Shown piece by piece: positions 36,100 through 45,262 of a stretch of 64,000 nt of DNA (the stretch's first letter is position 1; every line of letters starts with the position of its first letter). Location: positions 124,001 through 188,000 of the forward strand of contig PALV01000017.1 of NCBI GenBank assembly GCA_002706685.1, given 5' to 3'. The notes under the pieces are model-generated. The model did not search any database. It was given only the letters and a program-made list of their open reading frames with translations, and was not told where the DNA came from. Position numbers and translations under genes: made by a program. Origin of the DNA: Gammaproteobacteria bacterium (GTDB lineage Bacteria > Pseudomonadota > Gammaproteobacteria > Pseudomonadales > Pseudohongiellaceae).

Positions 36100-36133
36100 A
36101 GCCCGGACCCGTTAGGGTGCCGGGCTTTTTTTA
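36100..36133 (+). terminator. Strong terminator after mucA
   Basis: AGCCCGG (36100-36106) pairs with CCGGGCT (36120-36126), extended inward by ACCC/GGGT around a GTTA loop, and is followed by seven Ts in all. It lies about 130 nt after the mucA stop and 105 nt before mucD. Confidence 0.93.
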
Positions 36134-36238
36134 TGTTCTGTAAGCCCATGTGCTGCGCAGCAGAGCTCTGTCACGGGATTGAAGACAGAGCCGCATCAGG
36201 GTATGTTAGAGCATCGAATCAAGCAGTTGGGAGAGAGC

Positions 36239-37693
36239 ATGTTGGCAGCCAGAGCGATGGGTTTACCGGAGTTTGCCCGGGTTACAGTCAGACGGTTCAG
36301 CAATACGTGGCTGACGGTACTGTTTGTCATGCTGCTCACCGGCTCAGCCCAGGCCCAGAATGGCCTGCCGGATTTCGCCAGCCTGGTCGAGCAGAACTCG
36401 CCCGCCATCGTCAATATCACCACCCGTCAGCAGGTGCCTGTGCGAGATGGCTCGCGGCAGAATGACCTGGAAGAGCTGCTGCGGCAGCTGCAGCCCGAGG
36501 GAGAGATTCCTGATATACCGGATCTGCCGGATATGCGTCCGCGCGGTGGTGTGGGTTCCGGATTCATTATCAGTGAAGATGGCTACATCATTACCAATCA
36601 CCATGTTGTCGCCAATGCAGATCGCATCACCGTGACGATGACCGACAGACGCGAGTACATTGCTGATGTGATCGGAAGCGATGAACTGTCAGATGTCGCC
36701 TTGATCAAGATTGACGCCACTGATCTTCATTCTGTGGTGTTTGGCGACTCCGAGCAGGTCAGGGTCGGTGAGTGGGTGTTGGCGATTGGCTCACCCTTCG
36801 GGCTGGAGTTTTCAGCAGCAGCGGGCATTGTCAGCGCCAAGTCCCGTAACGTGCCATCACGCGGCCCTGCAAACTATGTATCCTTCATACAGACCGATGT
36901 GGCCATCAACCAGGGCAACTCCGGCGGTCCCCTGTTTAACCTGGCTGGTGAGGTGATCGGCATCAACTCGCAGATCCTCAGCAGCACGGGCGGCTCAAAC
37001 GGAATTTCATTCGCCATTCCCAGCAATATGGCTCTCAACGTCGTTGAGCAGCTGCGGGAGAGTGGCAGCGTGTCCCGTGGTTTGCTGGGCGTCATGATCA
37101 AGGATGTTGACCATGCCCTTGCGCAGGCCTTCAACATGGATAGACCAAGCGGCGCTTTTGTTGATGAAGTTCAGCCCGGCAGTCCCGCAGAACAGGCGGG
37201 TGTGCAGACCAATGACATCGTGCTGGCATTTAACGGTATTGCTATTGAAGAATCTTCACAATTGCCGTTTTATGTAGGTCAGGTGCGGCCGGGAACAGAA
37301 GCCACATTGACGATCATGCGGGACGGCCAGCGACAGACGCTGGACGTGGTTGTCGGAGCGCTGCCAGGCGGCGATACCATGACAGCTGGCGTACCACGGC
37401 CGGCAGCTCAGGGTAACTCCCTGGCGCTGACTGTGGAGTCACTGGATCCGGAGCTCGCGCAGGATGTACCTGAATTGTCGAGAGGTGGCGTTGTCATCGA
37501 TCAGTTGCGTGATGGTCCTGCCCGGGCGGCAGGCCTGGCCAGCGGCGACGTAATCGTGGCACTGAATCACCAGCGTATCGAGTCGGTTGCAGACTTTGAC
37601 GCGGTCGTCGAGACGCTGCCGGCAACTGGCTATGTGCCCATTCGCGTGGTACGTAATGGCCGTGGCACCACCCTGGTGCTGGAGCTGCGCTGA
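36239..37693 (+). CDS. mucD: DegP/MucD-family periplasmic serine protease
   Basis: This envelope quality-control protease and chaperone of the Do family is encoded at the sigma-E locus, as is Pseudomonas MucD. A signal segment ends near SAQAQ (about 40). The protease domain has the triad His122 (TNHHVV), Asp152 (ELSDVAL) and Ser228 (GNSGGP). Two PDZ domains follow (about 270-360 and 390-480, with 'GSPAEQAGVQTNDIVLAFNG' and 'GPARAAGLASGDVIVALNH'). The ATG at 36239 has GGGAG 5 nt upstream and gives 484 residues; starts at 36203 or 36179 are possible. The leader before the signal helix is long. Confidence 0.93.
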   Translation: MLAARAMGLPEFARVTVRRFSNTWLTVLFVMLLTGSAQAQNGLPDFASLVEQNSPAIVNITTRQQVPVRDGSRQNDLEELLRQLQPEGEIPDIPDLPDMRPRGGVGSGFIISEDGYIITNHHVVANADRITVTMTDRREYIADVIGSDELSDVALIKIDATDLHSVVFGDSEQVRVGEWVLAIGSPFGLEFSAAAGIVSAKSRNVPSRGPANYVSFIQTDVAINQGNSGGPLFNLAGEVIGINSQILSSTGGSNGISFAIPSNMALNVVEQLRESGSVSRGLLGVMIKDVDHALAQAFNMDRPSGAFVDEVQPGSPAEQAGVQTNDIVLAFNGIAIEESSQLPFYVGQVRPGTEATLTIMRDGQRQTLDVVVGALPGGDTMTAGVPRPAAQGNSLALTVESLDPELAQDVPELSRGGVVIDQLRDGPARAAGLASGDVIVALNHQRIESVADFDAVVETLPATGYVPIRVVRNGRGTTLVLELR

Positions 37694-37799
37694 GCGTCCG
37701 GCGCAGCCCGGAATCCCTTGCATTTCCCCGAAATTCCCTGACAGTAGGCGCCGGATCATGTAGACTTGGCGCCTTCCGATTTATTGGTGTACCTCCTAA

Positions 37800-39599
37800 G
37801 TGACAGATTTAAACCGCATTCGCAATTTTTCCATTATCGCCCATATTGATCACGGCAAATCAACGCTGGCTGATCGCTTCATACAGTTCTGTGGCGGACT
37901 GACCGACAGGGAAATGGCCGAGCAGGTGCTGGATTCTCTGGATATCGAGCGCGAACGGGGGATTACCATCAAGGCCCAGAGTGTCACGCTGTTTTATCAG
38001 GCCCTGGATGGCGAACGCTACCAGCTGAATTTCATCGATACCCCTGGACATGTCGACTTCTCTTATGAGGTTTCTCGATCACTGGCGGCCTGTGAAGGTG
38101 CGTTGCTGGTGGTTGATGCCGGGCAGGGGGTAGAAGCGCAGTCTGTTGCCACCTGTTATACCGCTATCGAGCAGGGCCTGGAAGTTATTCCAGTCCTCAA
38201 CAAGATGGATCTTCCCCAGGCTGAGCCCGACAAGGTCCGCATGGAGATTGAGGAAATCATCGGTATTGACGCTTCCCAGGCTGTGCCCTGCAGTGCCAAA
38301 ACTGGCATGGGCATCCAGGATGTTCTGGAAGAACTGGTGCGTCTGGTGCCGCCACCGCAGGGCGACCGTGATGCGCCACTGCAGGCGCTGATCATCGACT
38401 CCTGGTTCGACAATTATCTGGGTGTCGTATCACTCGTGCGCGTCAAACAGGGCACGCTGAAAAAGGGCGACAAGATCATCGCCAAGAGTATTGGCAAGGC
38501 CCACCTGGTTGACCACGTAGGCTATTTTGATCCCAAACGACACGATCTTGATCTGCTTCAGGCGGGTGAAGTGGGTTACATCATAGCCGGTATCAAGGAC
38601 ATCAAGGGTGCACCAGTCGGTGACACGATTACGCTGGCCTCAACCGCCGATGTGAAACCGCTGGCTGGTTTTCGTCGTATTCAACCACAGGTCTACGCCG
38701 GTCTTTATCCGGTGTCTGCGGATGATTTTGAGGATTTCCGGGACGCGCTGGAAAAGTTGACGCTGAACGATGCGTCGCTGTTCTACGAGCCGGAAAGTTC
38801 TGATGCGCTGGGTTTTGGTTTCCGGTGCGGTTTTCTGGGCATGCTGCACATGGAAATTGTGCAGGAGCGTCTGGAGCGTGAGTACGACATCAATCTGATT
38901 ACGACAGCGCCAACCGTGGTTTATGAAGTGGTGATGCGCAACAATGAGGTTGTACGTGTCGAGAGCCCGTCCTCACTGCCACCAACCGCTTCGATTATCG
39001 AGACACGTGAGCCCATCGTACTGGCAAGTATCCTGGTGCCGCAGGAACATGTCGGCAATATCATCAACCTTTGTGTTGCCCGGCGTGGTGTGCAGCGCGA
39101 CATGCAGTTCATCGGTCAGCAGGTCTCCTTAAGCTATGAGTTGCCGATGGCAGAAGTGGTGATGGACTTTTTTGACAAGCTGAAGTCTGCCAGTCGCGGC
39201 TACGCGTCGCTGGACTACCATTTCATCCGCTTCCAGACGGCAAGCCTGGTAAGGCTGGATGTATTGATCAACGGTGATCGCGTCGATGCGCTGGCCCTGA
39301 TTGTGCACCGTGATCAGGCGCACTTCAAAGGCCGCATCCTGGTGGAAAAAATGAAAGAGCTGATTCCGCGCCAGATGTTTGATGTGGCTATTCAGGCAGC
39401 GATCGGTGGCCAGATTGTGGCCCGCTCAACCGTCAAGGCGCTGCGCAAGAATGTCACAGCCAAATGTTATGGTGGTGACGTGACACGCAAAAAGAAGCTG
39501 CTTGAAAAGCAGAAAGCTGGTAAAAAACGAATGAAACAGGTGGGGAACGTGGAAGTCCCCCAAGAAGCGTTCCTGGCAGTGCTCAAGGTGGATAGTTAA
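37800..39599 (+). CDS. lepA: Elongation factor 4 (LepA)
   Basis: LepA is a ribosome-binding GTPase implicated in back-translocation and in 30S biogenesis or initiation. The 599 residues equal E. coli LepA. The G1 loop is '[15 protein letters not shown]', G3 DTPGHVDF and G4 NKMDLP; the LepA-specific C-terminal domain ends '[18 protein letters not shown]'. The start is GTG at 37800, preceded by no purine-rich site but by ACCTCCT, which looks like the ribosome's own anti-Shine-Dalgarno. lepB overlaps by one base. Confidence 0.96.
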   Translation: MTDLNRIRNFSIIAHIDHGKSTLADRFIQFCGGLTDREMAEQVLDSLDIERERGITIKAQSVTLFYQALDGERYQLNFIDTPGHVDFSYEVSRSLAACEGALLVVDAGQGVEAQSVATCYTAIEQGLEVIPVLNKMDLPQAEPDKVRMEIEEIIGIDASQAVPCSAKTGMGIQDVLEELVRLVPPPQGDRDAPLQALIIDSWFDNYLGVVSLVRVKQGTLKKGDKIIAKSIGKAHLVDHVGYFDPKRHDLDLLQAGEVGYIIAGIKDIKGAPVGDTITLASTADVKPLAGFRRIQPQVYAGLYPVSADDFEDFRDALEKLTLNDASLFYEPESSDALGFGFRCGFLGMLHMEIVQERLEREYDINLITTAPTVVYEVVMRNNEVVRVESPSSLPPTASIIETREPIVLASILVPQEHVGNIINLCVARRGVQRDMQFIGQQVSLSYELPMAEVVMDFFDKLKSASRGYASLDYHFIRFQTASLVRLDVLINGDRVDALALIVHRDQAHFKGRILVEKMKELIPRQMFDVAIQAAIGGQIVARSTVKALRKNVTAKCYGGDVTRKKKLLEKQKAGKKRMKQVGNVEVPQEAFLAVLKVDS

Positions 39600-40372
39600 T
39601 GGATATTGATTTTTCCCTGGTCCTGGTTGTACTGGTTGCGATTTGTGGTTTTATCTGGTTGCTGGACAGGTTGCTGCTGGCTAAAGGGCGCAAACAGGCA
39701 GGCAAGGAAGAAGAACCGGTTGTTGTCGAATACGCAAAATCTTTCTTCCCGGTACTGGTTATCGTTTTGCTGCTGCGCTCATTCGTGGTTGAGCCTTTTC
39801 AGATTCCATCCGGCTCCATGATTCCGACACTGGAAGTTGGCGACTTCATTCTCGTGAACAAATACCATTATGGTCTGCGTCTGCCTGTGGTCGGCACCAA
39901 AATCATGTCCAACAATGAACCGCAGCGTGGTGAGGTCATGGTATTTTTTCCGCCGCATCAACGCCGTTATTTCATCAAGCGCGTGATAGGTCTGCCGGGC
40001 GATACCATTGAATATGAGAACAAGGTGCTTCGCATTAATGGTGAGGCGGTGGACATCGATCTGGTTGGCGATATTGAGATCGATACCGGGGCCAGTATGC
40101 AGGCAGGTCTGCTGTTTAACGAACGCCTTGGCGAGTCCAGTCATCAGGCCCAGATTATTGCCAACGATTTCAGAAGCAGCTCGCGCACCAGCTGGGTTGT
40201 CCCGGCGGGCCATTACTTCATGATGGGCGACAACCGCGATAACAGTGCCGACAGCCGAGTCTGGGGACCCGTGCCTGAGGAAAATATTGTTGGCAAAGCG
40301 TTTGCCGTCTGGATGCACAAAGAGCCCGGTTTAAATCTGCCAACATTCAGTCGTAACCAATTCATCAACTGA
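39599..40372 (+). CDS. lepB: Signal peptidase I
   Basis: LepB cleaves signal peptides of Sec and Tat exported proteins at the outer face of the inner membrane. The 257-residue protein has an N-terminal helix (about 4-22), a second hydrophobic segment (about 46-62), the catalytic Ser73 in 'IPSGSMIPTLEVGD' and the general-base Lys127 in 'RYFIKRVIGLPGD'. Box E is 'HYFMMGDNRDNSADSRVWG'. Its ATG shares the final A of the lepA stop. It is shorter than E. coli LepB (324), as in many relatives. Confidence 0.96.
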   Translation: MDIDFSLVLVVLVAICGFIWLLDRLLLAKGRKQAGKEEEPVVVEYAKSFFPVLVIVLLLRSFVVEPFQIPSGSMIPTLEVGDFILVNKYHYGLRLPVVGTKIMSNNEPQRGEVMVFFPPHQRRYFIKRVIGLPGDTIEYENKVLRINGEAVDIDLVGDIEIDTGASMQAGLLFNERLGESSHQAQIIANDFRSSSRTSWVVPAGHYFMMGDNRDNSADSRVWGPVPEENIVGKAFAVWMHKEPGLNLPTFSRNQFIN

Positions 40373-40388
40373 GCCAGATTACACGCCG

Positions 40389-41093
40389 ATGATTGATGAC
40401 GCTGTGCTGCGCAGGCTCCAGGCGAGTCTGCGTTATACCTTTGCCGACGAAGACCTGCTGGTTCTTGCGCTGACCCATCGCAGTGCAGCTACTCCTCATA
40501 ACCAAAGACTTGAATTTCTCGGTGACGCGGCACTGGGGCTGGTTTCCGCGCAGCTGCTTTATCTGGCCTGGCCACAGGCAACGGAAGGTGAGCTGAGTCA
40601 GTTCCGTTCGCGACTGGTCAATCAGCAGACACTCGCCGCCATGGCCCGGGAACTGTCACTTGGCGAAGCACTGCTGCTTGGCCTGGGCGAGCGCAAGAGC
40701 GGTGGCCGGCAACGCGACTCCATCCTGTGTGATGCGATAGAAGCCGTGATCGGGGCAGTATTTCTCGATGGCGGGTTTTCTGCGTGTCATGATGTCGTGG
40801 CAGGGCTGTTGCAGAGTCGTCTGTCGAAGCTTGCCCCACTGAATGCCAAAGATGCCAAAACACGATTGCAGGAGATAGCGCAGGCGCGTGCTGTTTCACT
40901 GCCACAATATACGGTTGTCAACATTGAGGGTGAAGAGCATGATCAGATCTTTCATGTGACTTGCCAGATTGATTTGTTGAGCTCGCCGACCAGTGGCTCC
41001 GGGCGAACACGAAAACTTGCAGAACAGCAGGCAGCGAGCGCTGCCTTGAAACAATTACAGGGCAAAACGTCAATCAAGTCGGAGGGCTCATGA
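40389..41093 (+). CDS. rnc: Ribonuclease III
   Basis: RNase III cuts double-stranded RNA, including the rRNA precursor. The 234 residues include the signature '[18 protein letters not shown]', the second metal-binding segment '[15 protein letters not shown]' and a C-terminal dsRNA-binding domain ('[20 protein letters not shown]', '[20 protein letters not shown]'). It overlaps era by ATGA (41090-41093), as in E. coli, where rnc and era are co-transcribed after lepB. Confidence 0.96.
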   Translation: MIDDAVLRRLQASLRYTFADEDLLVLALTHRSAATPHNQRLEFLGDAALGLVSAQLLYLAWPQATEGELSQFRSRLVNQQTLAAMARELSLGEALLLGLGERKSGGRQRDSILCDAIEAVIGAVFLDGGFSACHDVVAGLLQSRLSKLAPLNAKDAKTRLQEIAQARAVSLPQYTVVNIEGEEHDQIFHVTCQIDLLSSPTSGSGRTRKLAEQQAASAALKQLQGKTSIKSEGS

Positions 41094-41989
41094 CAGACAC
41101 CGTATCGAGTGAAACGCGTCGCTGCGGATTTGTGGCGATTGTGGGTCGTCCCAACGTCGGCAAATCGACTTTGTTGAATCACCTTCTTGAACAAAAGATC
41201 AGTATTACTTCGCGCAAGCCGCAGACTACGCGCCATCGAATAACCGGTGTCAGAACTGACGCTGACACGCAATACATCTTTGTAGATACACCTGGTTTGC
41301 ACAAAGCCGACAAGAAGGCGCTTAATCGCGCGATGAACGCCACGGTACACGAAGTGCTCAAAGACGTTGATCTTGTCTTTTTTGTAGTGGAACGACTGGT
41401 GTTCAATGATGAGGATGCGATGGTTCTGGAAGCCCTTCAGAACGTAAAAGTGCCGGTGTTGCTGCTCATTAACAAGTGTGATCAGCTTGCTCAGCGCGAA
41501 CGGCTGCTGCCACACATTCAGCATCTGTCTACACTGCGCGATTTCTCAGAGATCATTCCAATCGCTGTGCTCAACGGTCACAACCTGGATACCGTTCTGG
41601 AGTGTGCACAGAAATATCTGCCGCACAGTGAGTTTCTGTTCCCGGAGGATCAGGTGACAGATCGCAGCTCACGCTTTCTGGCGTCAGAACTGATCCGCGA
41701 GAAAATTACCCGTCAACTGGGCGATGAGTTGCCTTATGAAGTGACGGTTGAGATAGAGCGCTTTGAACAGCAGGGCGCTGTTCTGCATATCCATGGCTTG
41801 ATTCTGGTAGACAAACCCGGTCAGAAACAGATCATCATCGGTCAGGGCGGAGAGCGTCTGCGCAGCATTGGCAAGGCGGCGCGACTCGATATGGAACGCT
41901 CTTTTGAGCACAAGGTCATGCTGCACCTGTGGGTCAAGGTAAAGTCTGGCTGGGCCGACGATGAGCGTGCCCTGCAGAGCCTGAACTGA
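41090..41989 (+). CDS. era: GTPase Era
   Basis: Era is an essential GTPase that binds the 3' end of 16S rRNA during 30S maturation. The 299-residue protein has G1 '[15 protein letters not shown]', G3 DTPGLHKA and G4 NKCD, and a C-terminal KH domain with '[20 protein letters not shown]' and '[17 protein letters not shown]'. Translation is probably coupled to rnc through the 4-nt overlap. recO follows after 24 nt. Confidence 0.97.
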   Translation: MTDTVSSETRRCGFVAIVGRPNVGKSTLLNHLLEQKISITSRKPQTTRHRITGVRTDADTQYIFVDTPGLHKADKKALNRAMNATVHEVLKDVDLVFFVVERLVFNDEDAMVLEALQNVKVPVLLLINKCDQLAQRERLLPHIQHLSTLRDFSEIIPIAVLNGHNLDTVLECAQKYLPHSEFLFPEDQVTDRSSRFLASELIREKITRQLGDELPYEVTVEIERFEQQGAVLHIHGLILVDKPGQKQIIIGQGGERLRSIGKAARLDMERSFEHKVMLHLWVKVKSGWADDERALQSLN

Positions 41990-42013
41990 GCTCACTGACA
42001 GCCGGAGTATCAG

Positions 42014-42784
42014 ATGATACGTATTGATCTGCAGCCGGCCTATCTGCTTCATTCCCGGCCCTATCGCGATACCAGTGCGCTCGTCGATTTGCTGACACTT
42101 GACTATGGTCTCGTCCGTGCGGTGGCCAGAGGTGTCCGGGGCCGTCGGCGGCGTGTTGCACTGCAGCAGCACCAGCCTCTGCTGGTATCTCTGGGGGGCA
42201 GGGGTGAGCTGTTGACGCTCAATCACGTCGAAGCTGCAGCACCCGGATTTTTCCTCAGTGGAAAGTATCTTTATAGCGCTCTTTATATGAACGAATTGCT
42301 GGTGCGCCTGCTGCAGGTCTATGAGCCCCATGAAGAGCTTTACCGTGCTTACCAGGCAGGTCTGCTGGGTCTGCAGAGGATCGGTAGCCTGCCGGCGAAT
42401 GCACGTGCTGTGGCACAGCCGGGGAGTGCGGCTGGACCGGATATGCCAGATGCGCTGGAGCCGCTCCTCAGGCGTTTTGAGTGGTCTGTGCTGGGTGAGC
42501 TGGGATATCAGCCAGATCTGGTGTCAGTCGATGAAAATAACGTCTATTGTCTGACCGCCGATGCTGGATTCGAGGCTGTTTTTGGTAAAAAGGACGATAC
42601 TTTTTCAGGCGAGGCACTATTACTACTCCAGGATCTGCTTGAGCACCCTGAGGCGGATGTATCGCCGGCATGGACTCCTGTGATGCGAACCACGGCAAAA
42701 CGATTGATGCGCCAGGCGCTGGGCCCACTGTTAGGTTCGCGACCGCTGATGAGTCGTCGTCTGTTTGCCGGTCAGACTGACTGA
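42014..42784 (+). CDS. recO: DNA repair protein RecO
   Basis: RecO works with RecR to load RecA onto SSB-coated gaps. The 256-residue protein starts with an OB fold ('AYLLHSRPYRDTSALVDLLT', 'RAVARGVRG') and continues with the helical domain ('YMNELLVRLLQVYEPHEELY'). The Cys zinc site seen in some RecO proteins is absent, as in many gammaproteobacteria. It lies in the conserved order rnc-era-recO. Confidence 0.93.
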   Translation: MIRIDLQPAYLLHSRPYRDTSALVDLLTLDYGLVRAVARGVRGRRRRVALQQHQPLLVSLGGRGELLTLNHVEAAAPGFFLSGKYLYSALYMNELLVRLLQVYEPHEELYRAYQAGLLGLQRIGSLPANARAVAQPGSAAGPDMPDALEPLLRRFEWSVLGELGYQPDLVSVDENNVYCLTADAGFEAVFGKKDDTFSGEALLLLQDLLEHPEADVSPAWTPVMRTTAKRLMRQALGPLLGSRPLMSRRLFAGQTD

Positions 42785-42884
42785 ATCGCGCCCTGGCTCT
42801 CCGTCTCTTAACGCCTACCGTCGGGCGCCAATACAGGGTAAAATTCGCCCCTTTGGTTTGTCAAAGTTGCTATCAGGTCCACAT

Positions 42885-43856
42885 ATGTCGCAAGCACAAG
42901 ACTCGCAAGCGCAGAACCCCAGGAAAACGCCCGAATCCGGCGCATCGGCTGATCAAGTAGCGTCGCTGCGGGAGTTTCAGACTGTTGACTCCCAGGTTGG
43001 CAATACACCCCTGGTTCGCCTGCAGCGAATGAACAAGAATGATTCCAATACCATTCTGTTGAAACTGGAAGGCAATAACCCAGCAGGTTCAGTCAAGGAT
43101 CGACCTGCCTACAACATGATCCTGCAGGCCGAACTGCGGGGTGATATCAAACCCGGTGACACCCTGATTGAAGCAACCAGCGGAAACACGGGTATTGCGC
43201 TGGCAATGGTGGCAGCGATCAAGGGTTACAAAATGGTTCTGGTCATGCCGGAAACCATGTCAGAAGAGCGCAAGGCGTCCATGTCTGCCTATGGTGCTGA
43301 ACTAGTCCTGGTCAGCGATGAGCAGGGTATGGAAGGCGCGCGCGATCTGGCTGAAAAAATGAGCCGTGAAGGACGTGGCAAGATCCTCGACCAGTTTGCC
43401 AATGCTGACAATCCCAACGCGCATTATCTTACAACTGGCCCTGAAATATGGCGGGATACCGGCGGTCGTGTTACACATTTTGTTGCCTCGATGGGAACGA
43501 CAGGAACCATCATGGGTGTGTCACGTTACCTGAAAGAACAAAACCCCGATATCAGGATCGTCGGCCTGCAGCCCGAAGATGGTTCAAAAATACCCGGCAT
43601 TCGACGTTGGCCGCAGGAATACCTGCCGCGCATTTTCGAGCCTGCCCGTGTTGATCAGATCATTGACATTGATCAGAAGGATGCAGAGCGCACCATGCGA
43701 TCATTGGCAAAAGAAGAGGGTATCTTTTGCGGCGTTTCTTCAGGTGGTTCGGTTTACGGTGCCCTGCAGGTCAGCGAGCGCGTCAACAATGCTGTCATCG
43801 TCGCGATCATCTGCGATCGCGGTGATCGCTATCTTTCTACTGGTGTATTTTCCTGA
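42885..43856 (+). CDS. cysM: Cysteine synthase B
   Basis: CysM is a PLP enzyme that makes cysteine from O-acetylserine, using sulfide or thiosulfate. The 323-residue protein shows the PLP lysine in 'NNPAGSVKDRPAYN', 'ATSGNTGIALAMVAAIKGYK', the phosphate loop GTTGT, 'RWPQEYLPRIF' (CysM-specific) and 'GIFCGVSSGGSVYGA'. The ATG at 42885 gives an N-terminal extension of about 30 polar residues compared with Pseudomonas CysM. cysM-rlmD-relA-mazG is the pseudomonad order. Confidence 0.94.
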   Translation: MSQAQDSQAQNPRKTPESGASADQVASLREFQTVDSQVGNTPLVRLQRMNKNDSNTILLKLEGNNPAGSVKDRPAYNMILQAELRGDIKPGDTLIEATSGNTGIALAMVAAIKGYKMVLVMPETMSEERKASMSAYGAELVLVSDEQGMEGARDLAEKMSREGRGKILDQFANADNPNAHYLTTGPEIWRDTGGRVTHFVASMGTTGTIMGVSRYLKEQNPDIRIVGLQPEDGSKIPGIRRWPQEYLPRIFEPARVDQIIDIDQKDAERTMRSLAKEEGIFCGVSSGGSVYGALQVSERVNNAVIVAIICDRGDRYLSTGVFS

Positions 43857-43864
43857 GATCTTTT

Positions 43865-45259
43865 ATGAGTCGATCGCGTCGTGGCCGGCAGCGTCTGCCG
43901 TCCGAGCCCGTTAACCTGTCTATTGACCGCCTGAGCCATGAGGGCCGCGGTGTCGCCAGCAATGAAGGCAAAATTGCTTTCGTGGAGGGTGCGCTGCCGG
44001 GCGAACAGGTTACGGCTGTTTATACCAATCGTCGCAGCAAGTATGACGAACTGCGTCTGGAGTCACTGCTGACGCCGGCGCCTGATCGGACTGAGCCTCC
44101 CTGTGAATTCGCCAGTATCTGTGGTGGTTGTGTGCTTCAGCATCTGGTACCCGAATCCCAACTGTCACTCAAGCAGCAGATTCTCGCTGACCACTTGAAA
44201 CACAGTGGCGGAATCAGCGAATACCAACATTTGCCAGCCATGTCTGCTGACACGCTGGCCTATCGTCGCAAGGCGCGTCTGGCTGTTCGCTATGTCCACA
44301 AAAAAGGCGATGTGCTGGTTGGTTTTCGTGAAAAATCCAGTTCCTTTATCGCCGATATGGAGTCATGCCAGGTGCTGGTGGCTCCGGTCGGCAATCTCAT
44401 TCGGCCATTGCGTGATCTGCTGATGAGCATGGATGGACGTCGGGATATTCCCCAGATCGAAGTGGCCGTTGGCGAGACGAAATGCGTCGCAGATGACGAT
44501 ATGTCGGAGGTGCTCAAGGTAGCGCTGGTATTAAGACATCTGGAGCCGCTCAGTGAGTCCGATCTTGACCGCTTGCGACAATTCGGCGAGCAGCACGACA
44601 TAGAATGGTATCTGCAGTCGGGTGGTCCGGATACCGTGCACCGGTTCTGGCCAGACGAGGAACCGTCCCCTCTGAGCTATTTCCTGCCAGACCCACTGGG
44701 CGATATTACGATGCATTTTCAACCCGGTGACTTCACCCAGGTCAATGCGCAGATAAATCGTCGCATGATCAGGCAGGCGCTTGATCTGCTTGATCTGCAA
44801 GACTCAGACCGGGTGCTGGAACTGTTCTGTGGTCTTGGTAATTTTACGCTGCCACTGGCACGCCGTGCAGCACACGTCGTGGGTGTGGAGGGTAGCGCAG
44901 AAATGTTGACGCGAGCCGGCGAGAATGCGCGTCGCAATGATATCCACAATGTCGAGTATCACGTAGCAGACCTGTTTACACAGTTTGAGACAGGCAGCTG
45001 GGCCGACGGTTCATGCAACAAGCTACTGCTGGATCCGCCACGTTCCGGGGCCATCGAAGTAATATCACGTATTGATGAGCTTGCCCCTGACGTGATTGTT
45101 TATGTGTCCTGCAATCCAGCGACGCTGGCACGCGACGCTGCCGAACTGTTGAGACATGGTTATCGAATGACTCATGCCGGCATCATGGATATGTTTCCGC
45201 ATACAGCGCATGTTGAGTCCATGGCGCGATTCGAAAAAGTCGCGAGTGGCAGAGGTTAA
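43865..45259 (+). CDS. rlmD: 23S rRNA (uracil-1939-C5) methyltransferase
   Basis: RlmD (RumA) methylates U1939 of 23S rRNA using SAM. The 464-residue protein has an N-terminal TRAM domain, a 4Fe-4S site with Cys in 'CEFASICGGCVLQH' (about 80-90) plus one near 168, the SAM loop 'LELFCGLGNFTLPLA', 'LLLDPPRSGA' and the catalytic Cys in 'IVYVSCNPATLARD'. It starts 8 nt after cysM and ends 3 nt before relA, so all are likely co-transcribed. Confidence 0.95.
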   Translation: MSRSRRGRQRLPSEPVNLSIDRLSHEGRGVASNEGKIAFVEGALPGEQVTAVYTNRRSKYDELRLESLLTPAPDRTEPPCEFASICGGCVLQHLVPESQLSLKQQILADHLKHSGGISEYQHLPAMSADTLAYRRKARLAVRYVHKKGDVLVGFREKSSSFIADMESCQVLVAPVGNLIRPLRDLLMSMDGRRDIPQIEVAVGETKCVADDDMSEVLKVALVLRHLEPLSESDLDRLRQFGEQHDIEWYLQSGGPDTVHRFWPDEEPSPLSYFLPDPLGDITMHFQPGDFTQVNAQINRRMIRQALDLLDLQDSDRVLELFCGLGNFTLPLARRAAHVVGVEGSAEMLTRAGENARRNDIHNVEYHVADLFTQFETGSWADGSCNKLLLDPPRSGAIEVISRIDELAPDVIVYVSCNPATLARDAAELLRHGYRMTHAGIMDMFPHTAHVESMARFEKVASGRG

Positions 45260-45262
45260 GAC

